From: Cafeteria roenbergensis
Lineage: Eukaryota > Sar > Bigyra > Bicosoecida > Cafeteriaceae
Direction: 5' to 3'
Assembly (NCBI GenBank): GCA_008330645.1
Contig: VLTN01000019.1
Span: 310,001 to 374,000, forward strand
DNA: 64,000 nucleotides
In this document: one piece after another, positions 43,001 to 53,421 of the stretch
Position numbering within the stretch: position 1 is the first letter of the stretch
Layout: the number at the start of each line of letters is the position of its first letter
Notes under the pieces: model-generated
What the model was told of the DNA's origin: nothing
Database searches by the model: none
What the model saw: the letters and a program-made list of their open reading frames with translations, nothing else
Position numbers and translations under genes: made by a program

Positions 43001-44930
43001 TCGAGAAGGAGAGGTAGATGAGGATGAAGAGCGCAATGCCGAAGCGGAGGGCGAAGTTCTCCTCGTCGGGCTGGTAGAAGAGGGTGCCGAACACCACTGT
43101 GTTGAGAACGGTGGCGAAGAAGCGGGCCTGGATCAGCACCGGGTTGCGAAGGGTGAGCTTCGCCTGGCGGCTCATGGTGCGGCTGAGCTGGGAGAGGAAG
43201 CTGGATCCCACGCCCACGCCGAACTTGGCGCAGGCAAAGGGCGAGGCGTGCAGGATGGCGTCGCTGCCGGAGGGGAAGCGCTTCGCGTCGGGGATGAAGG
43301 CGTCGAGCTGGGCGACGGCGCTGGCCTGGCGGCGCCACTCGGCAGCCAGGCCAGACACTGTGGTGATGTCCACGTCGGCGACGGAGACGGCGCCCTCGAG
43401 CGCGGGCGACCCGCCAGACGCCGGGGCCTTGGCCGCGTCGGCGGCGGCCTTGATCGCTGCGGCGGCCGCGCCGCTCGCCTCGCCGTGCTCTCGCGCCAGC
43501 GCCGGGTCGGTGACCACCTCGATCAGCCAGTCAGCGAGGTCCGACGCCGGAGGGCAGATGAACCCGCGCGCGTTGAGGTAGGGCTCCAGGCTCGCGAGCG
43601 GGCCCTTGAAGATGATGTGGCCGTCGCTCATGAGGCAGATGTCGTCAAACAACTGGAGCAGCTCGGGGGTGGGCTGCTGGAGGGCGATGATCGACGTCAG
43701 CGCGCGAGCGCGCGTGAACTCGCGGATGCCGGCGACGACGTCTGCTGCCACAGCGGCGTCGAGGCCGTTGGTGATCTCGTCCCCGCAGAGCACGCGCGCG
43801 TCGGTGAGCAGCATCTCGCCCACGGTGACGCGGCGCTTCTGGCCACCCGAGACACCCCGGACCATGTCGCTCCCCACGACGGTGTTCTCGCACTCGTCGA
43901 GGCCGAGCAAGCGCGACATCATCGCCGGCTTTGCCGCGAGGGCCTTGCGCAGCTCGTCCGAGGAGCCCTCGGCGTGCATTGCCGCGTCGTCTGAGCAGGC
44001 CGCCGCGAACTCAAACGTCTCCTTGACCGTCAGCAGCGCCACGTGCTCGTCCGTCTGCTGGATGAGGGAGGCGACGCGGGTTGCCGAGAGCGGGCCGAGC
44101 TTGGAGGGCTTGAGCCCGTTGTAGCGCACGGTCCCGGAGGTGGGGTTCTTGCGACCGGAGATGAGGCGCAAAAGAGAGCTCTTGCCCGCCCCGGGCGCGC
44201 CCAGCACGAGGCACATTCGCCCCGGCTTGAACGTCACCGTCGTGGGGTGGACCACGTTGAGCTCGTCCTTGGCGCGCCAGTGGCGGGCAACGTCGCAGAA
44301 AAACGTGCCAAGGTTCGTCACCTGAGCGTCCGTCTTGGGGATCATGATCTTCAGGGCAGCTTGGTCCAGGGTCACCTGCGGGCCACGGGGGCGGGGGCGG
44401 CAAGGAAACGCGCGCAGCTGGGGGTCGCGAGCCGCGAGCGGGAAAAAATATCAGGCTGGCGTCACACCTGGCGCCGAGGCGCGACAGCCACGCTCGGGGC
44501 CGAAGCAACGCGCCAGAGCCGCGCTCCCGCACCGCAGCCCCGGGTCGCAGGCGGAGCGCGGCACTGCCGCTCGCCGGGAGCGCAGGCCGCCGCGGCGGCT
44601 GGGAGCGCTGCGGGGCGGACTGACGCGCGAAGCGCTCCACACATCTGGCCCTCTTCCCCGGGTGACGTGTCTCCTCGGCCAAGCGATGCAGCCATGCCCC
44701 GGCGACGCCGCCCGCCAGCCCGGCAGTGCAGCGCCACACCCGCCATGAGGACCGCGAGGATCCAGCGCAAAGAGAGTCAGCCGGGCGCTGCGCCTCACCT
44801 CGACAGCCGGGAGCGGTGGCAGAAGCTCTCCGCTCCGGCGCAAGTACTCCGGGAGCGCGTCCTTGCCATCGTTGAGCTCCCACAGCGCGTCAGACGCCCC
44901 CGGCGCGGCAGAGGGTGGAGCGGCTGCCAT
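40041..44930 (-). CDS. Full-size ABCG/PDR-type ABC transporter
   Basis: Exons 44799-44930 and 40041-44375 (423-base intron, GTGAGG to GCAG) give 1,488 residues. PDR transporters pump lipids, hormones or toxic compounds across the plasma membrane and have the order NBD1-TMD1-NBD2-TMD2. Exon 1 supplies the N-terminal region ending LPAVE. NBD1: Walker A GAPGAGKSS at 103-111, signature VSGGQKRRVTVGE, switch follows. NBD2: Walker A GASGAGKTT, signature-like LAPGEMKRLTIGVEL, Walker B ILALDEPTTGLDA. Each TMD is hydrophobic with about six helices; TMD1 includes NTVVFGTLFYQP, TMD2 NLFSGIFLPP. The NBD1 Walker A keeps its Lys, unlike fungal PDR pumps with Cys; the sequence recalls oomycete PDRs. The first residue of exon 2 is a spliced GTG codon, not a start. 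Confidence 0.93.
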
Positions 44931-45729
44931 GGTCGGCAGCGGCACTCGCCACGCGGGAGGTGTGCCAGGTCCGGCGCAGTGCCCGCTGGCGCGCGAGCGA
45001 CGACGCCCAGCAGCATTGATTCCCGGCTCTGTCCAGGAGCTTCTGGCCATCCGCATCCCGGCCACGCAAGCGCCAAGCCAGGGGGGCTGACCGCCCAGAG
45101 TCACGGAGCACCGGCGCTGGCCTCAAGGGTGCCTCCCCTCGCGTGCGCCAAGGCGGACGCCGGTTTGGGTCGCACGGCGAGTCGGTGGGACCGCGGTCGG
45201 CCGGCGGAAGACGACCAGCGCTGCGGCCGCTCGAGGCTGACGGGTGCGCCCGCCCCGGCAAGTCGCCGCGCAAGCGAGCTTCCGAGGCATGGTCGGCTCT
45301 CCGCCGGCCCTAGCAGCTCTTTGCAACGCAGCGCAATCGGAAGCGTCCGGAGGCAGCTGGCAGGCTTCATTCAACCTGCGCGGAAACCCCTGCCTCGTCA
45401 GCTGCCGCTCACGCAGCAGTCAGGCGCGCGCGGGGCCGCGAGGCCGCGCCGAGTCACAGCCCTGCGCTGGGCAACCAGAGCCCACGATGCAGCAGCCCCC
45501 CCGTCCTCGACTCCGCGTCCTCCTCGCCGGTACCTTGCGACTCCGCCTCCGCGCGCCGACACAGCTGGCAGAGCCAGCCTAGGCCGCTGCTGGTCGACGC
45601 CAACCGCCGGCTCTGGTTCTCTCGGCGCTCGTGCGCGCGCGGCGGACACTCTGGCGCGCGCGGGGCGGGCGGCCCTGGTTGCCTGTGTCCGCAAGCCGCG
45701 CGGGCATTGTCGCGAAGGTGCTGGCCGGC
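44931..45729. promoter_or_regulatory. Divergent region between the PDR transporter and the TRIC-like gene
   Basis: At 799 bases this is the longest non-coding gap in the window. Open frames across it lack domains. It should contain both promoters and possibly a 5' untranslated exon of the TRIC-like gene. I see no repeat, palindrome or RNA gene. Confidence 0.35.
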
Positions 45730-47691
45730 ATGCAGGCGGTCCAACAACTGTCTGACGCGCTGTTCGCCAGCGTGCCCATTCCCCCCAGCGCTGAGTCGGC
45801 CTGGCACGCCTACACCGCCGCCGTCAGCGACATCGCCAGGCTTGCGTTCATCGTCCAGCTAACGGACCTGATCGGCTCAGCGCGAGTCGCCGCGTGGTAC
45901 CGCGTGAATGTGCGCCGCCCGGTGTCATGGCACCAGTCGCTGCTCGTCGTGCTCATCGTGCATTTCGGCGGCACAACCATGACTGGGATCATGACGGGCA
46001 AGTCGCCAAGCTGGGTGACGTCCTACGAGTCGCTCCTGGCCGTCATCGTCTCGTGGTGAGCCCTGGTCGGCCACGAGACTTTCAGCTGCCGCCGTTTGTG
46101 CCCCTTGCGTGGCGCAACGTGGCGCGCACGGCGCCGCCCCTTCGTGCGAGCACGCAGGTACCTGACGTTCTTCTGCCCCTTCGACCTTTGGTGGCGCGTC
46201 TACAACGTGCCTTGGGTCAACGTGAGTGTTCCTTGAATGGGTGGATGGATGGCTGCGAGCGCGCTGGCCACGTGTGAGGTTGCCGATTGCGCCCTGCTCG
46301 CGGCACCGCGGCGGGGCCGCGCTCGGTCACGCCAAGAAAGGTGCAAGCTCTCGCGCTTCGCTCCCGCCTCGGATCCGCAGCGGGCCTGCGTGGTGTTTGA
46401 GTCCATTTCGCTCGCAAACGGCATTGGGAATCTTGGCGTGGGCAAGGTGCTGGACCATTCTCGGGGCCACTTTGCGCACCCCGGCACAGCGCCGTCGCCC
46501 GTCCTCGGCTGGGTGTGCGGGATCATGAGCGGGTGCGGCGGCGGCGTGCTGTCGGAGTTTGCGAACTTTGTCGACGACCCGACGCCGCACTCCCGCCGGC
46601 CGCAAAAGGCCCACCGCCGCCGCTTTGCGCGCGCCCTGGTTGGGTCGTCGGTCATCATGCTGTGCGTGTGGCCGCGCTCGGGCCGCGTGGAGGACTTCAA
46701 CGACTGCGACATCGAGGGCCCGATCGCGCTGGCCGCGCTGCTCTTCACGCTCGACGGGCTTGGGCTCGCGTCCAGGGCGCTCGCGTGGCCGCTCGGGTCG
46801 GCGGCCTGGCTGCTCCCGGGCTTCCGCTCCGTCTTCGTTCCCAACCTCGCGGGCCTGGCCAACGGCCCGGAGGCCACCTGGGGCAAGCTGCGAGCGCGTG
46901 CCCGGCGCGTCATCGCAACGGCAGGCGTGCGGACGGGCCTCCGCAGCAGGTGGGCGTGCTGCACCGGCCTGCGCGCCGGCGATCCGGGGCAGGAGGCGGG
47001 ATCGTCCACCCCAAAGCCCAACCTGAGCGTCCGCGCCTCCGCCCTGCGCGGGGCCTCGGGCGCCATCTCGCAGACGGAGAAGCGGCGACGGGGCCGCCTC
47101 GTCCGCGCCATGCCGCCCCTTGAGCCAGGCACCCCGCCTGCGTCCCCGCTCAGCCCGGCGGCCTCTGACGACGCCGGCATGTCGCCGACTCCCGGCAGCG
47201 CAAGCCGCGCCCGCGCGTCCAAAGCGGTCAGGGAGCTGGCCGCCGAGCGCCTTACGTCGGACGCCGTCCTCATGCCGTACGCGCGAGACAAGGCCGTGCC
47301 GCGCGAGGTGCTGGCCAGGCACAGGGTGGACCTGCAAGACGCAGGCGTGGACGAGGAGCAGGCCCTTGCGTACATCGGCATCGTGCTCGGCTGCACGCGC
47401 GGCAGGGCCTCCAAGCTGCTGGAGGAGCAGGCGGCTGTCGCTGCGCAGGCGGCGCTGGAGTGCGACAAGGTCGCCTCCGCGCTGCACCGCGCCCGCCAGG
47501 AGGACATGGACGAGCCGCCGGAGGAAGAAGACGAGGAGACCGACGAGGTCGCAGCGCACCAGGCTCACAAGCGCCCGCCCGCTGGTCCCCAAGCCGAGAC
47601 TGGAACCGCGCCCGCCAAGACCGGGCCCTCGGTGGCGCCGGGCTCGATGCCTGCCTCCGGAGTGCGCAGGCGGCGAAACAAGCGCCGCTGA
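45730..47691 (+). CDS. TRIC-type (TMEM38-like) intracellular cation channel with a long C-terminal tail
   Basis: Exons 45730-46055, 46158-46221 and 46381-47691 give 566 residues. TRIC channels are trimeric K+ channels of the ER/SR that balance charge during Ca2+ release. Three separate frames rejoin to give the family core: HQSLLVVLIVHFGGTTMTGI, then VIVSW-YLTFFCPFDLWWRVY, where TG|G forms the Trp and animal proteins read WYLIFFCPLDL, then FESISLANGIGNLGVGKVLD and GWVCGIMSGCGGGVLSEF. About seven hydrophobic helices end near residue 270. The remaining 290 residues are polar, with a helical block (VDEEQALAYIGIVLGC, SKLLEEQAAVAAQAAL) and a basic end. That tail has no known counterpart in animal TRIC proteins. 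Assignment rests on the middle exon and the pattern of helices. Confidence 0.72.
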
Positions 47692-48058
47692 GCGGCTGTG
47701 AAGGGGTTGAGTGACGTGATGTTGCCTGGCCCGCACCCATCTCAACCACAAACCAAAAAATAAAATGTCGACTTTCGGAGAGTGCGGGTCGCTTTGCGTG
47801 CGCGGGGGTCACGGCAGGCCCAGCGCCGCGCTTGGCTTCCCGCAGGAGCGCGCGGTTGCAAGCGTCGCGCTGCACAGCATCGGCACCCGATGCAGACGGT
47901 GGGCCGAACCCCATTCCTGGCAAGGCTCAGTGCCACCTCGGGTCGAAACGCAAATCGAATCGCTGGCAATCGGCAAAGCTTTGTGCGCGCTGCGGAACGC
48001 CCTCGTCCCACGGACGCTTGACTCAAGCATCGCTGGGCCGCAGCCGCCGCTGCTGGCG
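47692..48058. other. Intergenic between convergent genes with a poly(A) signal
   Basis: These 367 bases lie between the TRIC-like and zinc-finger stops. The first 75 bases are unusually AT-rich and hold a canonical AATAAA at 47759-47764, 68 bases after the TRIC-like stop. Nothing else is recognised. Confidence 0.5.
47759..47764 (+). terminator. AATAAA polyadenylation signal candidate for the TRIC-like gene
   Basis: AATAAA lies in the A-rich stretch AAAAAATAAAATG, 68 bases after the stop. It is one of very few such motifs in this GC-rich DNA, at the position expected for 3' end formation. Confidence 0.5.
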
Positions 48059-49969
48059 CTACGGGACAGCTGTGGACAGCTGGGCGACGTCCGACACGGG
48101 GTCGGCCGCGGCCTGCAAGGGCGGCTTCGCCCCCGCCCCGGCCCCGCTCGGCCGCTCGTGCGCCTGACGGGTGCGCTCCGCCACGCTGATCCGTTTCGCA
48201 GGCACGAGGCGAATGGGAATCGCCCCGGCCGCTCGCGCCGCCGCGGCCTCGGCCTCTCGCGCCTGGCCCTCTGCCACCACGCCGTCGCCGCCGTCCCCCC
48301 TGGCGGCCACCAGCGGGTGGAACTTGGCAACGTGCCGAGCCGCGCTCGCCCGTTGCGTGAACCGGTGCGAGCACTCGGAGCACCGGAAGTCCTTCCCGGG
48401 CCGGTGCACCGTTGCGATGTGCCGCATCACGTTGGAGTGCTTGGCGAAGGTCTTGAAGCAATGGGGGCAGGCAAAATCCCGCGCTCCCATGTGCGTCAGC
48501 CGGCGGTGCGCCTGCAGGTCCGACTTGCGGGCAAATGCCCGCTCGCAGTCCGAGCACGCAAACGGCCGCTCGAGGCTGTGGGCAGCTGCCACGTGCGACT
48601 TGAGGGACGACCGGTCGCCGAAGGCCTTACCGCACTCGTCGCACTCAAAGTCGCGCTGCTGCCTGTGGACCACGCGCATGTGCTGCCGGAGCGAGGTGGC
48701 GGTGGCCAGGGCCTGGCCGCACTCGGCGCACACGTGCCCAACGCTCAGGTTGCCGCCCATCGACGCTGCTCGGCGCCGCGAGTGCGGCTTCCGGGCCGGG
48801 GGCGTGCGCCCCGCCGGGCGGGGACTCAAGGTGCCCTGGCGAGCGCTCGTCGACGCGGACCCGGGGGAACCCGAGGCCCCTCCCGTCACGGCTGCGCGCC
48901 CTTGCAGCCTGCTCTCCGCCGGAAGCGCCGGGGCTGCGGCGCTGGTGCCGCGCTGCGCGAGCACGGCAGGCGCATCGGGCCCGCGCCCGGCCGCTGCCGG
49001 GTCGTCCGCGCTCGCGGGGCTGCCCAGCACGCCTGCCGTGCCGGCAGTGAGGCTTCCCTGGGGCGGCGAAAACGTACCCGGCCACGCGCCCGTCGCGTGG
49101 GCTGGCTCGCTGAGGGCTCTGCCGGAGGGAAGCGCCCCCCTCGACCGCATCGCCGTCCACAGCCGCTGCGCGGTGGCGAGGAGGATGGTTGGGCTCACAG
49201 GGGCGCCGCTGGGGGCGAGGGGCGCCGCGATGGTGCCGAGGGTCGGTCGGGAGAGGCTCGACGAGGAGGCCAGCACGGCGGCGGCGGCAGCCGCCGATGC
49301 GGCCGCGGAGGCAGCCGCCGCCGTGGCGGCAGCGGACGGCAGAAGCGCAGCCAGCTGCTCAGCGGAGAGGGACGCCGCGAGAGACGCGGGCACGGCGCTG
49401 GCCGGCTGGAGGGTGGCTGCCGGCGGTGCGGACGCCACGGCCGAGGACGCCGCCGGGAGCTGGGGAGGCAGCGGCCCGGCTGCCCCTGCGGCCGATGCGA
49501 TGGGCGTTCTGGGTGCCGGCGGCCGCTGCATTTGCGCTGTCGGGGAGGGCAGCGCCAGCGCCGAGGGGGAGAGGATGCCGCCGCTGGGCGTGCTTGCTGC
49601 CGGAGACGCCGCCGCCGCGAAGGAGGCCCGGCGGCGCATCTGGGCCAGGGCGGACGCGGCGGCCGCTGCGGCATGAACGCCGGTCTGGCTGGCGGTGTCA
49701 ACGTCGGCTCCCGCCGGCTCCGCGGCAGTTGCCGCTGCAAGCAGCGCCTCAACCCCGACCGACGAAGCGCGCCGCCGAGGGACGCTTGCTCGCACAAAAC
49801 GACGCCGGACATCGTAGTCCTTCGCCACAGCGTCTGCAAAGGAACCGCCGCGCGATCGCGGGCCCGGCACCTGAGCGGCAGCGAGTGGCGATGACGACCA
49901 CAAGCCACGGGAGTCAGCACGCAGGCGGCCTGCGCTCAGCTGCGCCAGGGCCGCAGCCGATGGCAGCAT
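48059..49969 (-). CDS. C2H2 zinc-finger protein with five fingers
   Basis: A single-exon model of 636 residues. Five tandem C2H2 fingers lie at about 410-550, each with CxxC and HxxxxH spacing: CAECGQALATATSLRQH, CDECGKAFGDRSSLKSH, CSDCERAFARKSDLQAH, CPHCFKTFAKHSNVMRH and CSECSHRFTQRASAARH. Linkers are of the type HxxERPFACxxC, as in DNA-binding fingers, so a nuclear transcription factor is likely. The N-terminal 400 residues are Ala/Ser/Pro-rich and disordered, including a basic patch RRRFVRASVPRRRASSVG. The frame is also open upstream of the chosen ATG, up to 50434, but that would overlap the UTP11 start, so I use the ATG at 49969. An undetected in-frame intron is possible. The target is unknown. 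Confidence 0.8.
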   Translation of the reverse strand: MLPSAAALAQLSAGRLRADSRGLWSSSPLAAAQVPGPRSRGGSFADAVAKDYDVRRRFVRASVPRRRASSVGVEALLAAATAAEPAGADVDTASQTGVHAAAAAASALAQMRRRASFAAAASPAASTPSGGILSPSALALPSPTAQMQRPPAPRTPIASAAGAAGPLPPQLPAASSAVASAPPAATLQPASAVPASLAASLSAEQLAALLPSAAATAAAASAAASAAAAAAVLASSSSLSRPTLGTIAAPLAPSGAPVSPTILLATAQRLWTAMRSRGALPSGRALSEPAHATGAWPGTFSPPQGSLTAGTAGVLGSPASADDPAAAGRGPDAPAVLAQRGTSAAAPALPAESRLQGRAAVTGGASGSPGSASTSARQGTLSPRPAGRTPPARKPHSRRRAASMGGNLSVGHVCAECGQALATATSLRQHMRVVHRQQRDFECDECGKAFGDRSSLKSHVAAAHSLERPFACSDCERAFARKSDLQAHRRLTHMGARDFACPHCFKTFAKHSNVMRHIATVHRPGKDFRCSECSHRFTQRASAARHVAKFHPLVAARGDGGDGVVAEGQAREAEAAAARAAGAIPIRLVPAKRISVAERTRQAHERPSGAGAGAKPPLQAAADPVSDVAQLSTAVP

Positions 49970-50336
49970 TGCTGACTGGAAATTCCTCCCTTGGAAGTCG
50001 CCGTGGCGCCAGCCGAGGCCTTGCCTGCGGAGCCTTGAAGCGGTCGCGAGTTGCCGAGGAGGTGGGAAAGGCGAGGGGCCGTCGCGTGACGACGACTCCC
50101 GCCAAGCCCAAGCGGCGCGCTCGCCGAGGCAAGTCGAGTGTGCACGCCGAGCGCGGGAGCCACAGCTGGCTCGACGCCCCGGTTCGGTTTGTGGCCTGCG
50201 AGTCGTGCGGCTGTGGGGCGCGACAAAGGGCAAACGTGGGTTGCTCTGGCGGCACTCGCTCGTGCGGCTCTGCACAGCTCTTTTTTCGCGTCCGGCGAGC
50301 AAACGCCTCGCGGACCGCAGCAGGCACAGGGCGGCC
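49970..50336. promoter_or_regulatory. Divergent region between the zinc-finger gene and UTP11
   Basis: These 367 bases hold both promoters. A T6 run at 50281-50286, rare in this DNA, lies about 50 bases before the UTP11 ATG. No other motif is clear. Confidence 0.35.
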
Positions 50337-51683
50337 ATGGCGTCGGCTTGGAAGAATGTGGTGCCCCGGCGCGAGCACCGCGAGCGCCCGCAGCCCGAGG
50401 CGCGCCAGCACCTGGGCCTGCTGGAGAAGCACAAGGACTACGTCAAGCGCGCTCGCGCTCACCACAGAAAGCGGGACCGCATCGTCGCCCTGAAGCGCCG
50501 CGCCGAGCTGCGCAACAAGGACGAGTTCTACCATGGCATGGCAAGCGCCAAGACCAAGGTGCGCTGGGCCTGCCTCGGGCGGCTCGCGCGCGCGGCGGCG
50601 CGTTGTGCGTCTCGCGCAGCGCAGCTCACGCCCTCGCGCTCGTCGCTGCCCAGCAGCCCAGCAGCCCCTCGCAGGCCGTGCGGTGTCACCCAGGTGGTTC
50701 CCGGGGCCTGCCAACCCCCGTTCCCGCCCCGCCCCGCCCCGCCCCGCCCCACCTCGCAGGATGGAGTCCATGTGAAGCAGAGGCCGAGCCAGCAGCCGCC
50801 CGTGTCGGTGCTGAAGCTGCTCAAAACCCAGGACGTGGCTTACGTCGGCCTCAAGGCGCAGGCCGAGCGCAGCAAGATCGAGCGTCTTCGAGCCACGCTG
50901 CACCGGACGGCGAGCGGCGGGCAGGGCAAGCACATGTTGTTCATGGACGACCCTCGGGGCGAGGCCCGCTCTGAGGCGGAGGACCTGGGACGCGCAGGCC
51001 GCAGCGACGACGAGGACTCTCTTGGCAGCGACGCGGGGTACGATGCCGCGGACGGCTCTGCGGCCGGCAGCCTGTCGGCAGCGCTGGCAGCGGCGGGGGA
51101 GGAGGGCGACGGGCCTGCGCGCGCGGCCGGCCAGGCGGGTTCGCCGGGAGTGGGGGTAAGGGCGCGGAAGCGGCAACGGGAGGCTGACGCCGGCGACGGC
51201 GGGGCGGAGTCCGGAGACGACGAGGCGGACGAGGAAGAAGGGGAGGAGGACGGGGCGGGTTCGCCGGGAGCCGCCGCCGGCGGGCAGCTGACGGCCGTGG
51301 ACGCCGCGGACGCCCTTGCAGCGGCAGTTGCGGCCGCCAACGCTTCTGCGCACGACGGCCTGCGGCAGGTCAGCGCCAAGCGCCTCGCCACCGAGCAAGG
51401 GGCCGTTCCCGCCGCGCAGTTGTTGGCGGCCGCTGCGGCCGAGGGCCCCAAGAAGCGGAGCAAGAGGTCCCTGCGCCGGGCGGCCAAGCGGGCGGCCAAG
51501 GGCAGCGCGGAGGCCTACGAGGAGCTGCGGGAGCGGGAGGCGCGCGCGGCGGTGCTCAGCACTGCCGCCGCCCACTTTGAGTACCAGAAGCACCTGCTCA
51601 GCAAGGGGCGCCGCGTGAAGGTGGCCGACGCCACGCCCAACAGGCCAGCGCTCTTCAAGTGGAAGCGTGAGCGCAAGCACTGA
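50337..51683 (+). CDS. UTP11: U3 snoRNA-associated protein UTP11
   Basis: Exons 50337-50558 and 50760-51683 give 381 residues (human 253). UTP11 is a nucleolar component of the small-subunit processome needed for 18S rRNA processing. Seen: SAWKNVVPRREHRERPQPEA, LGLLEKHKDYVKRA, NKDEFYHGMASAKTK joined to DGVHVKQRP, LKLLKTQDVAYVGLKAQAE, and the C-terminal KGRRVKVADATPNRPALFKW. The intron (201 bases) is in frame and stop-free, so an uninformed gene finder would keep it, but the family reads straight through KTK-DGVHVK. It uses a GTGCGC donor, one of the few that are not GTGAG, and has CCCCG repeats before its acceptor. An acidic, Ala-rich insertion of about 130 residues (about 165-295) explains the extra length. 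Confidence 0.93.
   Translation: MASAWKNVVPRREHRERPQPEARQHLGLLEKHKDYVKRARAHHRKRDRIVALKRRAELRNKDEFYHGMASAKTKVRWACLGRLARAAARCASRAAQLTPSRSSLPSSPAAPRRPCGVTQVVPGACQPPFPPRPAPPRPTSQDGVHVKQRPSQQPPVSVLKLLKTQDVAYVGLKAQAERSKIERLRATLHRTASGGQGKHMLFMDDPRGEARSEAEDLGRAGRSDDEDSLGSDAGYDAADGSAAGSLSAALAAAGEEGDGPARAAGQAGSPGVGVRARKRQREADAGDGGAESGDDEADEEEGEEDGAGSPGAAAGGQLTAVDAADALAAAVAAANASAHDGLRQVSAKRLATEQGAVPAAQLLAAAAAEGPKKRSKRSLRRAAKRAAKGSAEAYEELREREARAAVLSTAAAHFEYQKHLLSKGRRVKVADATPNRPALFKWKRERKH
50727..50750. repeat. (CCCCG)n pentamer repeat at the UTP11 acceptor
   Basis: A pentamer array on the sense strand ends eight bases before the TCGCAG acceptor and takes the place of a normal pyrimidine tract, as in the enolase intron. 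Confidence 0.8.
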
Positions 51684-52177
51684 GGGCCGCAAGGCCGCGG
51701 GAGTGGAGAGGGTTTCTGGGGTGCGTGCGATGCAGTGCGGGTCTGCGTGGGGCGTGCAATGTGTGATTCCGTGCGAGTCAGAGTGTGTGCAAGCACAAAG
51801 CGGACGGACGGCCGCCGGCGCGCGCTCTGCCGCTGAGCGCGTGTGGTGCACTCGTGCGTCGCAGCTGCTGTCAGAGCACCATCAGCAGCACCATCAGCAG
51901 CACCAGCACCAGCACCAGCACCAGCACCAGCACCAGCAGCGGCGCGCCTCGGCCAAACAGCAGCAGCATCAAACGGTTGGGGTGTGGCGGCGGCGGCGGC
52001 GTCAGCGGCACGCACGACAGCACAGCGCAGGGCAGCACGCAAAGCTGTCCACGCGGCGCAAGAGGGGTCGCGAGCGCGGTCGCAGCGCGCCGGACGGGCC
52101 GGCCAGCCGGTCGCAAAGGGCGGCGCAGCGACAGGGGGTGGTCGGTGCGCAGAGGGTCGGCTCCGCCTGCCGCGGCC
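51684..52177. other. Intergenic between convergent genes with a CAGCAC repeat
   Basis: These 494 bases separate the UTP11 and MRPL47 stops. The first half is GTGTG/GTGCG-rich, and a hexamer repeat occupies 51879-51940. No gene is supported; frames through the repeat encode only His/Gln runs. Confidence 0.5.
51879..51940. repeat. CAGCAC/CATCAG hexamer repeat
   Basis: About ten units of CAGCAC, preceded by two CATCAGCAGCAC units, in a non-coding gap between convergent genes. Confidence 0.85.
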
Positions 52178-53229
52178 TCAGGCGCGGTCGTCGTCGTCGC
52201 TGCTGCCGGCATCCTTGGCCGCGCGGGCGCGCTCGCGCGCCGCCTCCTCCACTTCCGCGGCTGCTGCTGCGCGCAGGGCGCCCAGCCCCTCCTCCTGGTG
52301 GGCGAAGCGCGTGTCCGCCTCGGCCCGCCCGATGGCGTCGTCCACGGTCTGCGCCTGCAGCTGGCCGGCCTCGCGCTCGGCGTACCACTTGCGGACGTCC
52401 TCGGGAAGGTCGTCGAGGCCCTTGGCGCGCGCAGCCTCGATGGCTGCCTGCCTGGCCAAGAAACGGTCCCGGCGGCCGCGACGGCGCGCCCACTCCTTGT
52501 GCTCCGCGCGCGTGGGCCGCTGCGCCATGGGGTGGTCCGACGGCACCTCATACTTGCGGCCGAACTTCTTCAGTGTCACCATCTCGCCCTCGAAGGCGGG
52601 AAGGGGCTCGCCGAGGTCGACCGAGTCGGCCGCGGCGATGGCGCGGTCCACCGCCATCTTCCGCTCCGACAGCACGCGCTTGATGCGCGCCATCGTCTTG
52701 CGCACCTTCCGAACGCGCGAGGAATCGGGCATCTCCACGCTGACCTGGTTGTAGTACATGCGGTCGGTCATCAGCGCGTTCTTCTCCTTGAGGCACACCC
52801 ACCAGAGGCGGTGCAAGTCCTCAAAGCTCTTGCCGCGAAGCTCGGCGGCGCGCCACGAGCGCCCTGCGGAGCGAGCCACGCGAGACGCACAGCTTCGGAG
52901 ACCCGGGTAAAGAGAGGCGGCCCAGGCAGCCGGGCCGCAAGCCGGTGCAGCGCAGGGCGCTCGCGGGGGGCAGCCGGCTGGCTGCGAGGCGCGGGCGAGC
53001 GCGCAACGCGAGGCGGCGCAGCGCGGCCCTGGCCAAAGGCGCGCGGGGCGAGCTCACCGACAGGCTTGCGCATCCGCTTCCCCTCTCCGTCCACGCCGTA
53101 CGCCGGGGCGAAGAACTCCTCCATGCCGGCCGAGGGCGCGGACGCATGCATCAGGCGGATGCTGCCCGGGGCGGCCGGGAGCGCGCCCGACCGGTTCGCC
53201 GAGCGGCGAACGATGCCAGCAACGGCCAT
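52178..53229 (-). CDS. MRPL47: Mitochondrial ribosomal protein L47 (uL29m)
   Basis: Exons 53058-53229 and 52178-52863 (194-base intron, G|GG codon) give 285 residues. This is the uL29 protein of the mitochondrial large subunit, at the peptide exit tunnel. Splicing gives GMEEFFAPAYGVDG followed by KPVGRSWRAAELRGKSFED and LHRLWWVCLKEKNALMTD, which matches the family closely; then RVRKVRKTMARIKRVLSER. Residues 1-30 (MAVAGIVRRSANRSG) are basic and lack acidic residues, as in a mitochondrial presequence. The C-terminal 100 residues are charged and helical, longer than in animals. It shares a 192-base divergent promoter with a small Tim chaperone gene, so two mitochondrial genes may be co-regulated. 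Confidence 0.93.
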
Positions 53230-53421
53230 CCTGATCGGCGTGCTCGCGGGGTCCAGGGGAGGGCGGCCTGGGCGCCGAGTCCGCTGCAGGCGGCGTCGGG
53301 CAGTGGCCCATCAGCTTCAGCGAGGAGCCCGGCTGCCCGCCGCGGCCACGGCTCTGCCGGCGAGTGCTCTGGCCGGCCTCCCGCGCGCCTCGCACTCCGC
53401 TGCAAGGGAGGGCGCGCCGTC
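53230..53421. promoter_or_regulatory. Divergent promoter, MRPL47 and small Tim gene
   Basis: At 192 bases this is the shortest start-to-start gap in the window. Both genes encode mitochondrial proteins, which fits a shared bidirectional promoter. No distinct motif is visible. Confidence 0.4.

Noticed and set aside
39960-43994. A plus-strand open frame of 1,344 codons
   Set aside because: It lies entirely opposite the PDR transporter, which has complete ABC motifs. The Gly/Glu/Val-rich translation is the typical antisense shadow of GC-rich coding DNA.
49970-50434. Upstream extension of the zinc-finger frame
   Set aside because: It would overlap the UTP11 start codon on the other strand and reads Arg/Ser-rich shadow sequence; the ATG at 49969 is the better start.
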